From Flavobacterium sp. (lineage in GTDB: Bacteria; Bacteroidota; Bacteroidia; Flavobacteriales; Flavobacteriaceae), in assembly GCA_030153045.1 (NCBI GenBank), contig JASLID010000081.1, forward strand, positions 1-41,476: 41,476 nt of DNA, in the 5' to 3' direction. Below the pieces are notes generated by a model that was not told where the DNA came from, did no database searches, and saw nothing but the letters and a program-made list of their open reading frames with translations. The position numbers were made by a program, and so were the translations under genes. Below, piece by piece: positions 16,932 to 25,297 of the stretch (positions within the stretch are counted from its first letter, which is position 1; each line of letters opens with the position of its first letter).

Positions 16932-16935
16932 TCTC

Positions 16936-17015
16936 ACTTTAGGGGTGTTTACAATATGTAAGCTGAGATTTTACCCTCTGAACCTGATCTAGTTCATACT
17001 AGCGTAGGGAAAAGT
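16936..17015 (+). promoter_or_regulatory. TPP riboswitch (THI element) aptamer
   Basis: The conserved thi-box core is present in order: AGGGGTG (16941-16947), CTGAGA (16963-16968), ACCC (16973-16976), GAACCTGATCTAGTTC (16980-16995) and ACTAGCGTAGGGAA (16998-17011). P1 can form from ACTTT (16936-16940) and AAAGT (17011-17015). It lies 70 bp upstream of thiS and so controls the whole thiamine operon. Confidence 0.95.
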
Positions 17016-17050
17016 AAGATGACTTCATTGTACTCAGGTACTTCTTGTAG

Positions 17051-17089
17051 CTATTCCTAAAGTATTTATACTAATTCTAAAAGGAATGG
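17051..17089 (+). promoter_or_regulatory. Predicted TPP riboswitch expression platform over the thiS start
   Basis: CTATTCCT (17051-17058) can pair with AGGAATGG (17082-17089), which includes the purine-rich site and the ATG of thiS (one G-U pair). CCTAAAGT (17056-17063) overlaps this arm and is an exact complement of ACTTTAGG (16936-16943) at the aptamer 5' edge. The two pairings exclude each other, which suggests translational control. No T-run follows, so transcription termination is less likely. Confidence 0.55.
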
Positions 17090-17292
17090 AACTCAAAATC
17101 AACAATCAAACCAAGCACTTTGCACTTGACAGCCTTACTGTTCAAGCGCTACTCGATTTAGAAATACCCCACAAGCAAAATGGCATTGCTGTGGCTATTA
17201 ATAATACCGTGATCCCAAAATCAAATTGGGACTCACATCATCTCAATCCAACAGACGATATTCTCATAATTTCTGCCACTCAAGGTGGATAA
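17086..17292 (+). CDS. thiS: Sulfur carrier protein ThiS
   Basis: A 68-residue ubiquitin-like protein that carries sulfur as a C-terminal thiocarboxylate for thiazole formation. It ends ISATQGG, with the required Gly-Gly terminus. It is the first gene of the operon, its start codon is probably masked by the riboswitch platform, and it is served by ThiF (adenylation) and ThiG (thiazole synthase) encoded downstream. Confidence 0.93.
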   Translation: MELKINNQTKHFALDSLTVQALLDLEIPHKQNGIAVAINNTVIPKSNWDSHHLNPTDDILIISATQGG

Positions 17293-17332
17293 AAACCAAT
17301 ACTTCAAAACAAATCAACAATTAACTATCCAA

Positions 17333-19159
17333 ATGGAAAATACAGAAAACAAACTATCCACTACCCCATTTCCAAATTCGAAAAAAATATACATCGAAGG
17401 TGAAATCCACCCTATAAAAGTAGCCATGCGTGAAATTTCATTGCATGACACCAAATTATCCAACGGAAACATTGAAAAAAATCCATCCGTAACCGTTTAT
17501 GATACTTCGGGTCCATACACCGATACAACTATCGAAATCGATGTTAGAAAAGGATTGCCTAGAATTCGCGAACAATGGATCTTAGACCGTAACGATGTAG
17601 AAGAACTAACCGAAATCTCTTCGAATTATGGTAAAGAACGTCTAAATGACGACAAACTAAACCACTTACGTTTCGAATATTTGCACCAACCGATGCGTGC
17701 CAAAAAAGGGGCGAACGTTACGCAATTGTATTACGCCAAACAAGGCATCATCACTCCGGAAATGGAATACATTGCCATTCGTGAAAACCAACGCATCGAG
17801 CAATTGAATAGCCAAACCAAAGCGATGCAATGCCAACATGCCGGAAACAGCTTTGGTGCCAACACACCGAAAAGCAAAATCACACCCGAATTCGTTCGTA
17901 GTGAAGTGGCTTGCGGTCGCGCCATCATTCCAAACAACATCAACCATCCGGAAAGCGAACCGATGATTGTAGGTCGTAATTTCTTGGTGAAAATCAATGC
18001 CAATATTGGGAACAGCGCCGTGACTTCCAGCATTGAAGAAGAAGTAGAAAAAGCGGTTTGGGCTTGTCGTTGGGGCGCCGACACCATCATGGATTTGTCC
18101 ACCGGAAAAAACATACACGAAACCAGAGAATGGATTATTCGAAATTCACCTGTGCCTATTGGAACCGTGCCCATTTATCAGGCTCTAGAAAAAGTAAAAG
18201 GAATCGCCGAAGACTTAACTTGGGAGATATACCGTGATACTTTAATCGAACAGGCGGAACAAGGCGTTTCTTATTTCACTATACACGCTGGGGTACTTTT
18301 GCGTTACATTCACTTAACTGCTGAGCGTGTCACTGGAATTGTGTCGAGAGGTGGTTCCATTATGGCCAAATGGTGCTTGTTTCATCACAAAGAAAACTTC
18401 CTTTACACGCATTTTGAGGAAATTTGTGAAATCATGAAACAATATGATGTGGCTTTTTCTTTGGGAGATGGATTACGTCCCGGCTCGATAGCTGATGCCA
18501 ATGATGCAGCACAATTTGCCGAATTGGAAACGTTAGGCGAACTGACAAAAATTGCTTGGAAACATGATGTTCAAGTATTTATTGAAGGTCCTGGCCACGT
18601 CCCAATGCACATGATTAAAGAAAACATGGAGAAGCAATTGGAACATTGTGACGAAGCTCCTTTTTATACTTTAGGCCCATTGACCACTGACATTGCTCCG
18701 GGTTACGACCACATCACCTCAGCGATTGGAGCTGCCATGATTGGTTGGTATGGATGTGCCATGTTATGCTACGTAACTCCAAAAGAACATTTAGGACTAC
18801 CCAACAAAAAAGATGTGAAAGACGGCGTCATTACCTATAAAATTGCTGCGCATGCTGCCGATTTAGCCAAAGGACATCCGGGAGCACAATATCGTGATAA
18901 TGCACTAAGTAAAGCGCGTTTTGAATTCCGTTGGGAAGACCAATTCAATTTGTCACTTGATCCCGATACGGCCAGAGAATTTCACGATGAAACTTTACCA
19001 GCAGATGGTGCCAAAGTAGCTCATTTCTGTTCGATGTGTGGACCAAAATTCTGCTCCATGAAAATCTCACAAGAAATTCGCGATGTAGCCGAAGCAGAAA
19101 AAGGGATGAAAGCCAAATCAGAAGAATTTATCGAGTCAGGGAAAGAAATTTATTCATAA
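17333..19159 (+). CDS. thiC: Phosphomethylpyrimidine synthase ThiC
   Basis: Rearranges aminoimidazole ribotide to hydroxymethylpyrimidine phosphate by radical SAM chemistry. The 608-residue protein ends with the CxxCxxxxC cluster motif (Cys566, 569, 574 in CSMCGPKFC) that binds 4Fe-4S. Other family stretches include MRAKKGANVTQLYYAKQG and DLSTGKNIHETREWI. The frame opens at a GTG at 17285, overlapping thiS, but the ATG at 17333 gives the family's usual start. Codon use here is rich in C-ending codons compared with neighbours, fitting a highly expressed gene. It lies 40 bp after thiS. Confidence 0.96.
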   Translation: MENTENKLSTTPFPNSKKIYIEGEIHPIKVAMREISLHDTKLSNGNIEKNPSVTVYDTSGPYTDTTIEIDVRKGLPRIREQWILDRNDVEELTEISSNYGKERLNDDKLNHLRFEYLHQPMRAKKGANVTQLYYAKQGIITPEMEYIAIRENQRIEQLNSQTKAMQCQHAGNSFGANTPKSKITPEFVRSEVACGRAIIPNNINHPESEPMIVGRNFLVKINANIGNSAVTSSIEEEVEKAVWACRWGADTIMDLSTGKNIHETREWIIRNSPVPIGTVPIYQALEKVKGIAEDLTWEIYRDTLIEQAEQGVSYFTIHAGVLLRYIHLTAERVTGIVSRGGSIMAKWCLFHHKENFLYTHFEEICEIMKQYDVAFSLGDGLRPGSIADANDAAQFAELETLGELTKIAWKHDVQVFIEGPGHVPMHMIKENMEKQLEHCDEAPFYTLGPLTTDIAPGYDHITSAIGAAMIGWYGCAMLCYVTPKEHLGLPNKKDVKDGVITYKIAAHAADLAKGHPGAQYRDNALSKARFEFRWEDQFNLSLDPDTAREFHDETLPADGAKVAHFCSMCGPKFCSMKISQEIRDVAEAEKGMKAKSEEFIESGKEIYS

Positions 19160-19168
19160 AAAACACAA

Positions 19169-19753
19169 ATGATTGTTATCTCCAATCCAATTACTATTAA
19201 AAATGAAATCAAAATCATTCATTCTCTTTTTGAGGAAGGATTGAGTTTGTTTCATGTTCGGAAACCTCATTTTTCGGAAATAGAAATGAAGGCGTTTGTA
19301 TCTGAAATTGGGTTGGAATTTAGAAACCAGTTAGTGTTACATCAATACCATGACTTGGCCTCATCATTCGGGATCGATAAGCTTCACTTTTCAGAAAAAA
19401 ACAGAACAAATTTTTATGATTTTTCTGCAAAAACGCTGTCAACATCATCACATTCGATTGAAGATTTTAATGTTTTGAATAGTATGTTTGATTATGCTTT
19501 CTTGAGTCCAATTTTTTCAAGCATTTCAAAAGAAAATTATTCGCCAAAAACAGACGCTTTTGAATCCATAAAAAGAAGAACAAATTTTTCAACAAAACTA
19601 ATTGCCTTAGGAGGTCTTTCAGCAGAAAACATAAAGCAAACCCTTGAAAATGGTTTTGATGATGTAGCGCTTCTAGGCACCATTTGGAGTAGTACTAACC
19701 CTTTAGGAAATTTTAAAAAATGTCAACAAATCGTCCTTTCGCACTCACTATAG
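19169..19753 (+). CDS. ThiE/TenI-like paralogue
   Basis: A 194-residue TIM-barrel protein of the thiamine phosphate synthase/TenI superfamily. The phosphate-binding end LIALGGLSAENIKQ...GFDDVALLGTIW is clear, and the N-terminal SLFHVRKPHFSE replaces the QxRxK of true ThiE (here HVRKP). The ND motif is replaced by HQYHDLA, and the TxTK motif is not evident (SPIFSSISKENYSPK). The true ThiE is encoded at 20468, so this one is more likely TenI-like, acting as a thiazole tautomerase or a helper. It overlaps thiD by 34 bp. Confidence 0.8.
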   Translation: MIVISNPITIKNEIKIIHSLFEEGLSLFHVRKPHFSEIEMKAFVSEIGLEFRNQLVLHQYHDLASSFGIDKLHFSEKNRTNFYDFSAKTLSTSSHSIEDFNVLNSMFDYAFLSPIFSSISKENYSPKTDAFESIKRRTNFSTKLIALGGLSAENIKQTLENGFDDVALLGTIWSSTNPLGNFKKCQQIVLSHSL

Positions 19754-20475
19754 CTGGCTTCGACCCTTCTGGGGGCGCTGGAGTCTTGGCAGATGTCAAA
19801 ACATTTGAGCAACATCGTGTTTATGGTTTAGCCATTAACACAGGTAACACCATCCAAACTGAGAATAAATTCCTTGAAATACAATGGACAATTTTGGATT
19901 TTTTGTTGCGTTCTATTGAAGTGGTTTTAGGAAATTACGATGTTAAAGTGGTCAAAATCGGGATTATTCCTTCATTGGAATATTTAAAGTCTATCGTTTT
20001 TACTATAAAAAAGATTTCGCCAAAAACAAAAATTGTTTGGGATACCGTTTTAAAATCGACCACAGAATTTAATTTCCTAACGATAGACAATCAAAATAGT
20101 TTGATTGAAATTCTGAAAAACATAAATCTAATTACGCCTAATTTTAAAGAAGTATTACTATTACATCCTTGTGAAACCAAACCTGAAATTGCTGCTGCTT
20201 ATCTTTCAAAACATTGCCCTGTTTTATTAAAAGGAGGACATAACCCACAAAATATTGGTGTTGATTATCTCTATTCTGAAAATAAAATTCACCCTTTTTA
20301 TCCCAAAAACAATACAGCTTCAGAAAAACATGGTTCAGGCTGTGTCCTTTCTTCGGCTATAGCAGCTCAAATAGCACTTGGCGAAAGCATTTATACTGCC
20401 TGTAACCTATCTAAAACATACATTGAAAACTACTTACAATCAAGTCAAACCAAACTAGGTCACCATCATGCTTAA
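19720..20475 (+). CDS. thiD: Hydroxymethylpyrimidine/phosphomethylpyrimidine kinase ThiD
   Basis: Phosphorylates hydroxymethylpyrimidine and its monophosphate to the diphosphate used by ThiE. The 251-residue ribokinase-fold protein has TIAGFDPSGGAGVLADVKTF near the N-terminus, the middle LLKGGHN stretch, and the ATP/anion-hole segment HGSGCVLSSAIAA (near 202-214). Its start lies inside the ThiE/TenI-like gene (34 bp overlap) and it overlaps thiE by 8 bp, so translation is coupled. Confidence 0.94.
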   Translation: MSTNRPFALTIAGFDPSGGAGVLADVKTFEQHRVYGLAINTGNTIQTENKFLEIQWTILDFLLRSIEVVLGNYDVKVVKIGIIPSLEYLKSIVFTIKKISPKTKIVWDTVLKSTTEFNFLTIDNQNSLIEILKNINLITPNFKEVLLLHPCETKPEIAAAYLSKHCPVLLKGGHNPQNIGVDYLYSENKIHPFYPKNNTASEKHGSGCVLSSAIAAQIALGESIYTACNLSKTYIENYLQSSQTKLGHHHA

Positions 20476-21100
20476 CAAATTACAGTACATTTCTCAAGGA
20501 AACAGTATCAAAGAACAGCTCTACAATATTCATCAAGCGTTAGACAATGGATGCGATTGGATTCAGCTGCGTTATAAAAATGCTACCTCAGAAGATTTAT
20601 TTGACATTGCCGATTCGGTAAAATTACTTTGCGACGCGTATACTGCCACTTTTATTGTGAATGATAACGTTCATTTAGCAAAACAAATTGATGCCGACGG
20701 AGTTCATTTAGGCTTACATGACATGAGGGTAACTGACGCTAGACTGATTTTAGGAGTATCAAAAATAATAGGTGGTACAGCAAATACTTTTGAAGAGGTT
20801 CTTCAACGTGTCAATGAAAAATGTGATTATATAGGATTAGGTCCACTCCGATTTACCAGTACAAAAGAAAATTTAAGTCCCGTTTTAGGATTGGAAGGTT
20901 ACCAAAACATTCTTCAAAAAACAAAACAACAAAACATTACCACTCCCATTTATGCTATTGGAGGCATTCAGCTCAATGATGTTAAAAAACTTATGGTTTG
21001 TGGTGTTCATGGCATTGCTGTTTCAGGCTTAATTACTTCGCATGAAGAACAAAATAAATTAATTACACAACTCAACAAAAAACTACATGTCAACATTTAA
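20468..21100 (+). CDS. thiE: Thiamine phosphate synthase ThiE
   Basis: Joins hydroxymethylpyrimidine diphosphate and thiazole phosphate to thiamine phosphate. In 210 residues the diagnostic motifs are all present: WIQLRYKN (31-38), FIVNDNVHLAKQIDADGVHLG, CDYIGLGPLRFTSTKE and IYAIGGIQLNDVKKLMVCG. It overlaps thiD by 8 bp and thiG by 14 bp. Because it keeps the ND and TxTK residues, this copy rather than the one at 19169 is the likely synthase. Confidence 0.93.
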   Translation: MLNKLQYISQGNSIKEQLYNIHQALDNGCDWIQLRYKNATSEDLFDIADSVKLLCDAYTATFIVNDNVHLAKQIDADGVHLGLHDMRVTDARLILGVSKIIGGTANTFEEVLQRVNEKCDYIGLGPLRFTSTKENLSPVLGLEGYQNILQKTKQQNITTPIYAIGGIQLNDVKKLMVCGVHGIAVSGLITSHEEQNKLITQLNKKLHVNI

Positions 21101-21857
21101 AATAGCTGATAAAATTTTCAACTCCCGATTGTTTTTAGGAACAGGGAAATTTGGTTCTAACCAACAAATGGAAGACGCCATTTTGGCTTCAGGAAGTGAG
21201 TTGGTTACTGTAGCCTTAAAGCGTATTGATTTTGAAACCGAAACTGATGCGATTTTAACACACCTTCAACATCCACATATTAATTTACTACCCAATACTT
21301 CCGGAGCACGTAATGCAAAAGAGGCTGTTTTTGCGGCACAATTAGCAAGAGAAGCTTTAGAAACCAATTGGCTCAAGCTTGAAATTCATCCAGATCCAAA
21401 ATACTTGATGCCTGATGCTATTGAAACCTTAAAAGCAACCGAAGAATTAGCAAAACTCGGCTTCATTGTTTTACCCTACATTCATGCTGATCCAGTTTTA
21501 TGCAAACATCTGGAAGAAGTAGGAACTGCGGCAGTTATGCCATTAGGCTCCCCTATTGGAAGTAACAAAGGTTTAAAAACCATCGACTTTTTAGAGATCA
21601 TCATTGAACAAAGCAAAGTGCCTGTGATTATTGACGCAGGAATTGGTGCCCCATCGCATGCCGCAAAAGCCATGGAAATGGGAGCCGATGCCGTTTTAGT
21701 AAACACCGCCATTGCTGTCGCAGGAAATCCTAAATTAATGGCCGAAGCTTTCGCTGAAGCAGTCATTGCTGGAAGAAAAGCATACGAAGCGCAATTAGCA
21801 CAAACCGTAAATAAAGCAATGGCTTCAAGTCCATTAACTGCTTTTTTATACGAATAA
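21087..21857 (+). CDS. thiG: Thiazole synthase ThiG
   Basis: Builds the thiazole phosphate ring from deoxyxylulose 5-phosphate, dehydroglycine and ThiS thiocarboxylate. The 256-residue TIM barrel has SRLFLGTGKF (13-22), NWLKLEIHPDPKYLMPD (94-110, with Lys97 as the expected Schiff-base lysine), PLGSPIGSNKG and VIIDAGIGAPSHAAKAMEMG. It overlaps thiE by 14 bp and forms a complex with ThiH in other bacteria. ThiH follows after 19 bp. Confidence 0.95.
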   Translation: MSTFKIADKIFNSRLFLGTGKFGSNQQMEDAILASGSELVTVALKRIDFETETDAILTHLQHPHINLLPNTSGARNAKEAVFAAQLAREALETNWLKLEIHPDPKYLMPDAIETLKATEELAKLGFIVLPYIHADPVLCKHLEEVGTAAVMPLGSPIGSNKGLKTIDFLEIIIEQSKVPVIIDAGIGAPSHAAKAMEMGADAVLVNTAIAVAGNPKLMAEAFAEAVIAGRKAYEAQLAQTVNKAMASSPLTAFLYE

Positions 21858-21876
21858 CATTTTCATTTCAAAATAA

Positions 21877-22998
21877 ATGAACACTTTTAAATCGGTTTTT
21901 GAAAACTACAATTGGGATACCATTCAAACCAAAATATACCAAACAACTCCAACTGAAGTTGAATTGGCTTTGGCTAAGACCAAAAGAAATCTCGACGATT
22001 TTTTGGCTTTAATTTCACCGTCGGCACAACCCTATTTGGAACAAATGGCTCAAATGAGTCATGCTTTGACCAAGAAACGCTTCGGAAAAACCATCCAAAT
22101 GTATGCTCCCATGTATTTGAGTAATGAATGCCAAAACATTTGTACCTACTGCGGATTTAGTTTGGATAACAAAATCAAACGAAAAACACTTACCGAAAGT
22201 GAAATTACTTTAGAAGTTGAGGCTTTAAAAAAATTAGGTTTCGATCATGTTTTATTAGTTACTGGCGAAGCAAATTACACGGTAAACATCCATTATTTTC
22301 TAAAAGCCATTGCACAAATAAAAAACGATTTTGCGAATATTTCGGTCGAAGTCCAACCGCTTTCCACCGAAGAATACCAACAATTGCATGAAGCAGGTGT
22401 CTACTCGGTTTTAGTATATCAGGAAACCTATCATCGGGAAGTGTATAAAGAATACCATCCCAAAGGAAAAAAATCCAATTTCGATTTTCGATTAGAAACA
22501 CCCGACAGAGTTGGAACAGCCGGAATTCATAAAATTGGACTCGGCGTATTGTTAGGTTTAGAAGATTGGCGTACTGATAGTTTTTTTAATGCTTTGCATT
22601 TAGACTACCTGCAAAAAACGTATTGGCAAAGTAAATACTCGGTTTCCTTTCCTCGTTTGCGCCCTGCAGAAGGCATTATCGAGCCCAACTTTATCATGGA
22701 CGATAAAGATTTGCTTCAATTAATTTGCGCTTATCGTCTTTGGAACGAAGATTTAGAAATTTCAATTTCAACCCGTGAAAGCGAAAAATTTAGAAACAAC
22801 ATTATTCCCATCGGAGTGACAAGTATGAGTGCCGGTTCTAAAACAAATCCTGGTGGCTATGTCGTAGATGCACAATCATTAGAACAATTTGAAACCAGTG
22901 ATGAACGTTCTGCTTTAGAGATCGCGAATATTATTTCAAAAAAAGGATACGAACCCATTTGGAAAGATTGGGACAAAACTTTCAGCCTTCAACCATGA
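21877..22998 (+). CDS. thiH: 2-iminoacetate synthase ThiH
   Basis: A radical SAM enzyme that cleaves tyrosine to dehydroglycine (2-iminoacetate) for thiazole synthesis. The cluster motif CxxxCxxC is Cys85, Cys89 and Cys92 (in SNECQNICTYCGF). The 373-residue length is normal. Having ThiH rather than ThiO fits an organism able to make thiazole without oxygen-dependent glycine oxidase. Its stop overlaps the thiF start (ATGA at 22995). Confidence 0.95.
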   Translation: MNTFKSVFENYNWDTIQTKIYQTTPTEVELALAKTKRNLDDFLALISPSAQPYLEQMAQMSHALTKKRFGKTIQMYAPMYLSNECQNICTYCGFSLDNKIKRKTLTESEITLEVEALKKLGFDHVLLVTGEANYTVNIHYFLKAIAQIKNDFANISVEVQPLSTEEYQQLHEAGVYSVLVYQETYHREVYKEYHPKGKKSNFDFRLETPDRVGTAGIHKIGLGVLLGLEDWRTDSFFNALHLDYLQKTYWQSKYSVSFPRLRPAEGIIEPNFIMDDKDLLQLICAYRLWNEDLEISISTRESEKFRNNIIPIGVTSMSAGSKTNPGGYVVDAQSLEQFETSDERSALEIANIISKKGYEPIWKDWDKTFSLQP

Positions 22999-23705
22999 TA
23001 ACAATACCTGAATTTTTACGCTACAATCGCCAGATGATGTTACCTGAAATTGGCGAAATCGGACAAGGAAAATTAAAAAATGCCAAAGTTTTGATCATTG
23101 GCGCTGGAGGATTGGGCTGCCCTATTCTGCAATACTTAACAACTGCCGGAGTTGGAACTATTGGCATTATCGATTTTGATGTAATAGAAATCCATAATCT
23201 GCATCGACAAATTCTTTACACCGAAAATCAAATTGGTCAAGCCAAAGTTACTACTGCCGAATCGATTCTGAAAACATTAAATCCGTTGGTAAATTGTATC
23301 ACTTTCGAAGAAAAACTAACATCTGCAAATGCTAAATTGATTATTTCAGATTTTGATGTCATTGTTGATGGAAGTGACAATTTTGAAACCCGTTATTTAG
23401 TCAATGACACTTCCGTTAAATTAGAAAAGCCTTTGATTTATGGAAGTATTTTAAAATTTGAAGGGCAAATAGCTGTTTTTAATCACATCGGTTCAAAAAA
23501 TTTACGTGATTTATTTCCAGAACCACCCAGCCCAAAAGACGTTCCAAATTGCAGTCTAAACGGTGTTATGGGAACGCTTCCGGGCATTATTGGAACGATG
23601 ATGGCACACGAAACTTTAAAGCTTATTCTAGATTTACCAACACTAAAAAATGAGCTAATTCTCTTTAATACCCTAACGTGGAATTTCACCAAATTGAAGT
23701 TTTAG
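22995..23705 (+). CDS. thiF: ThiF/MoeB-type sulfur carrier adenylyltransferase
   Basis: Adenylates the C-terminus of ThiS before sulfur transfer. The 236-residue E1-like protein has GAGGLGCP (36-43), the NLHRQILYTENQIGQAK segment (about 68-84) and DGSDNFETRYLVND. A Cys in VPNCSLNGVMG (C-terminal third) matches the acceptor position. The zinc-binding CxxC pairs of E. coli ThiF are absent; NLRDLFPEPP occurs where CYRCLFPEPP would be expected. There is no C-terminal rhodanese domain. The ATG at 22995 overlaps the thiH stop, and an in-frame TTG at 22959 was rejected. It is the last gene of the operon. Confidence 0.92.
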   Translation: MITIPEFLRYNRQMMLPEIGEIGQGKLKNAKVLIIGAGGLGCPILQYLTTAGVGTIGIIDFDVIEIHNLHRQILYTENQIGQAKVTTAESILKTLNPLVNCITFEEKLTSANAKLIISDFDVIVDGSDNFETRYLVNDTSVKLEKPLIYGSILKFEGQIAVFNHIGSKNLRDLFPEPPSPKDVPNCSLNGVMGTLPGIIGTMMAHETLKLILDLPTLKNELILFNTLTWNFTKLKF

Positions 23706-23746
23706 AAAATTAAAAAAAGCATTTTTCAATAATCAGAGAATATATT

Positions 23747-23754
23747 TATATTTG
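23747..23754 (+). promoter_or_regulatory. -7 promoter box for pyrH
   Basis: TATATTTG is an exact TAnnTTTG match, predicting a start near 23761 and a leader of about 70 nt. Confidence 0.6.
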
Positions 23755-23830
23755 CAGTGCAAAAAACAACTAAACTCCTGATGACTTGAGCTTGCGAAAG
23801 CATGATTCCAAGGAAAAAATAAAATCGAGA

Positions 23831-24544
23831 ATGAAATTAAAATACAAAAGAATTCTTCTAAAATTAAGTGGTGAAGCGCTAATGGGCGATCGTCAATACG
23901 GTATCGATCCAAAACGTTTAGACGAATATGCGGATGAAATAAAGCAAATTCACGATTTAGGTGTTGAAATCGCTATTGTTATTGGTGGCGGAAACATTTT
24001 TAGAGGAGTAGCTGGCGCTAGTAACGGAATGGACCGAGTACAAGGTGATTATATGGGAATGCTTGCCACTGTAATTAATGGAATGGCTTTGCAAGGCGCT
24101 TTAGAAAACAAAGGAATGCTGACTCGTTTGCAAACTGCACTTAAAATTGAAGCTATTGCCGAACCATACATCAAAAGAAGAGCAGTACGCCATTTAGAAA
24201 AAAACAGAATTGTAATCTTTGGTGCCGGAACCGGAAATCCATATTTCACAACCGATACCGCAGCCGTTTTAAGAGGTGTTGAAGTCAATGCTGACGTGAT
24301 TTTGAAAGGAACTCGTGTAGATGGAATTTATACTGAAGATCCGGAAAAAAACAAAGATGCCGAAAAATTTGATTACATTTCATTTGAAGATGTACTGAAA
24401 AAAGGGTTAAATGTAATGGATACCACAGCATTTACTTTAAGTCAGGAGAACAAATTACCTATCATTGTTTTTGATATGAACAAAGAAGGAAATTTACTTA
24501 AAATTTGCAAAGGAGATAACGTAGGAACCGTAGTTAATATATAA
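23831..24544 (+). CDS. pyrH: UMP kinase
   Basis: Phosphorylates UMP to UDP in pyrimidine nucleotide synthesis. The 237-residue amino-acid-kinase-fold protein starts KYKRILLKLSGEALMG (4-19) and has VIGGGNIFRG, then GTGNPYFTTDTAA and VDGIYTEDPEKN, all typical. The frame extends to a TTG at 23786, but the ATG at 23831 matches homologues and lies downstream of the predicted start site. The gene is followed by frr, the common bacterial pyrH-frr pair. Confidence 0.96.
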   Translation: MKLKYKRILLKLSGEALMGDRQYGIDPKRLDEYADEIKQIHDLGVEIAIVIGGGNIFRGVAGASNGMDRVQGDYMGMLATVINGMALQGALENKGMLTRLQTALKIEAIAEPYIKRRAVRHLEKNRIVIFGAGTGNPYFTTDTAAVLRGVEVNADVILKGTRVDGIYTEDPEKNKDAEKFDYISFEDVLKKGLNVMDTTAFTLSQENKLPIIVFDMNKEGNLLKICKGDNVGTVVNI

Positions 24545-24594
24545 TTTGATTCTTCGATAAGTATACGAATCGGAAAATCTAACAATTTAAAAAA

Positions 24595-25158
24595 ATGACT
24601 GAAGAAATTAATTTTATATTGGATAGCACAAAAGAATCTATGGAAGGTTCTATTGCCCATTTAGAAAAAGAATTTTTAAACATCAGAGCTGGAAAAGCTT
24701 CACCACAAATGCTTGGTAGTGTTTTTGTAGATTATTACGGAGCACAAACACCATTATCTCAAATAGCTAATGTTAATGTTCCTGATGCAAGAACCATTAC
24801 CATTCAACCATATGAGAAAAGCATGTTGCAACCTATTGAAAAAGCGATTATGGTAGCCAACATTGGTTTTAACCCAATGAATAACGGTGATAATATTATT
24901 ATTAGTGTTCCACCTTTAACAGAAGAACGTCGTAGAGATTTAGTAAAACAAGCTAAAACAGAAGCGGAAGATGCTAAAATTGGTATCCGTAATTCTCGTA
25001 AAGATGCTAATACTGAAATCAAAAAATTAGAAAAAGAAGGCACATCAGAAGATATTTGCAAAACTGCTGAAGAAAGTGTTCAAAAACTAACAGACGCTTT
25101 TATCAAAAAAATAGAAGAGCATCTAGTAGTTAAAGAAGCTGAAATTATGAAAGTATAA
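24595..25158 (+). CDS. frr: Ribosome recycling factor
   Basis: Releases ribosomes from mRNA after termination together with EF-G. The 187-residue protein has the three-helix plus small domain layout: IRAGKASPQMLGSVFVDYYG (30-49), DARTITIQPYEKSM and PPLTEERRRDLVKQAK, with a helical C-terminus. It begins 50 bp after pyrH, and a strong terminator follows. Confidence 0.97.
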   Translation: MTEEINFILDSTKESMEGSIAHLEKEFLNIRAGKASPQMLGSVFVDYYGAQTPLSQIANVNVPDARTITIQPYEKSMLQPIEKAIMVANIGFNPMNNGDNIIISVPPLTEERRRDLVKQAKTEAEDAKIGIRNSRKDANTEIKKLEKEGTSEDICKTAEESVQKLTDAFIKKIEEHLVVKEAEIMKV

Positions 25159-25181
25159 TCACCTTTAGTTAAAAAAGCATT

Positions 25182-25219
25182 AAAAATCCGTCAAGTTGTT
25201 TAAACTTGACGGATTTTTT
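25182..25219 (+). terminator. Rho-independent terminator after frr
   Basis: AAAAATCCGTCAAGTT (25182-25197) pairs with AACTTGACGGATTTTT (25203-25218) around GTTTA, followed by T. Confidence 0.95.
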
Positions 25220-25251
25220 CATATTTAAAACATCTATTTAACAATTTTTAA

Positions 25252-25259
25252 TATATTTG
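25252..25259 (+). promoter_or_regulatory. -7 promoter box for the exported Ppx/GppA-like gene
   Basis: TATATTTG is an exact TAnnTTTG match, 38 bp before the ATG at 25298. Confidence 0.55.
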
Positions 25260-25297
25260 GGTCCCTTAGAATTCGAATCTATTATTAACTTAAAGTT

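Noticed and set aside
17666..18174. Two long overlapping antisense open frames inside thiC
   Set aside because: They mirror a strongly conserved thiC with unusual codon use and show no family features.
22995..23705. A MoeB (molybdopterin) role for the E1-like gene
   Set aside because: It overlaps the thiH stop by ATGA in a full thiamine operon with thiS, so ThiF is the better call.
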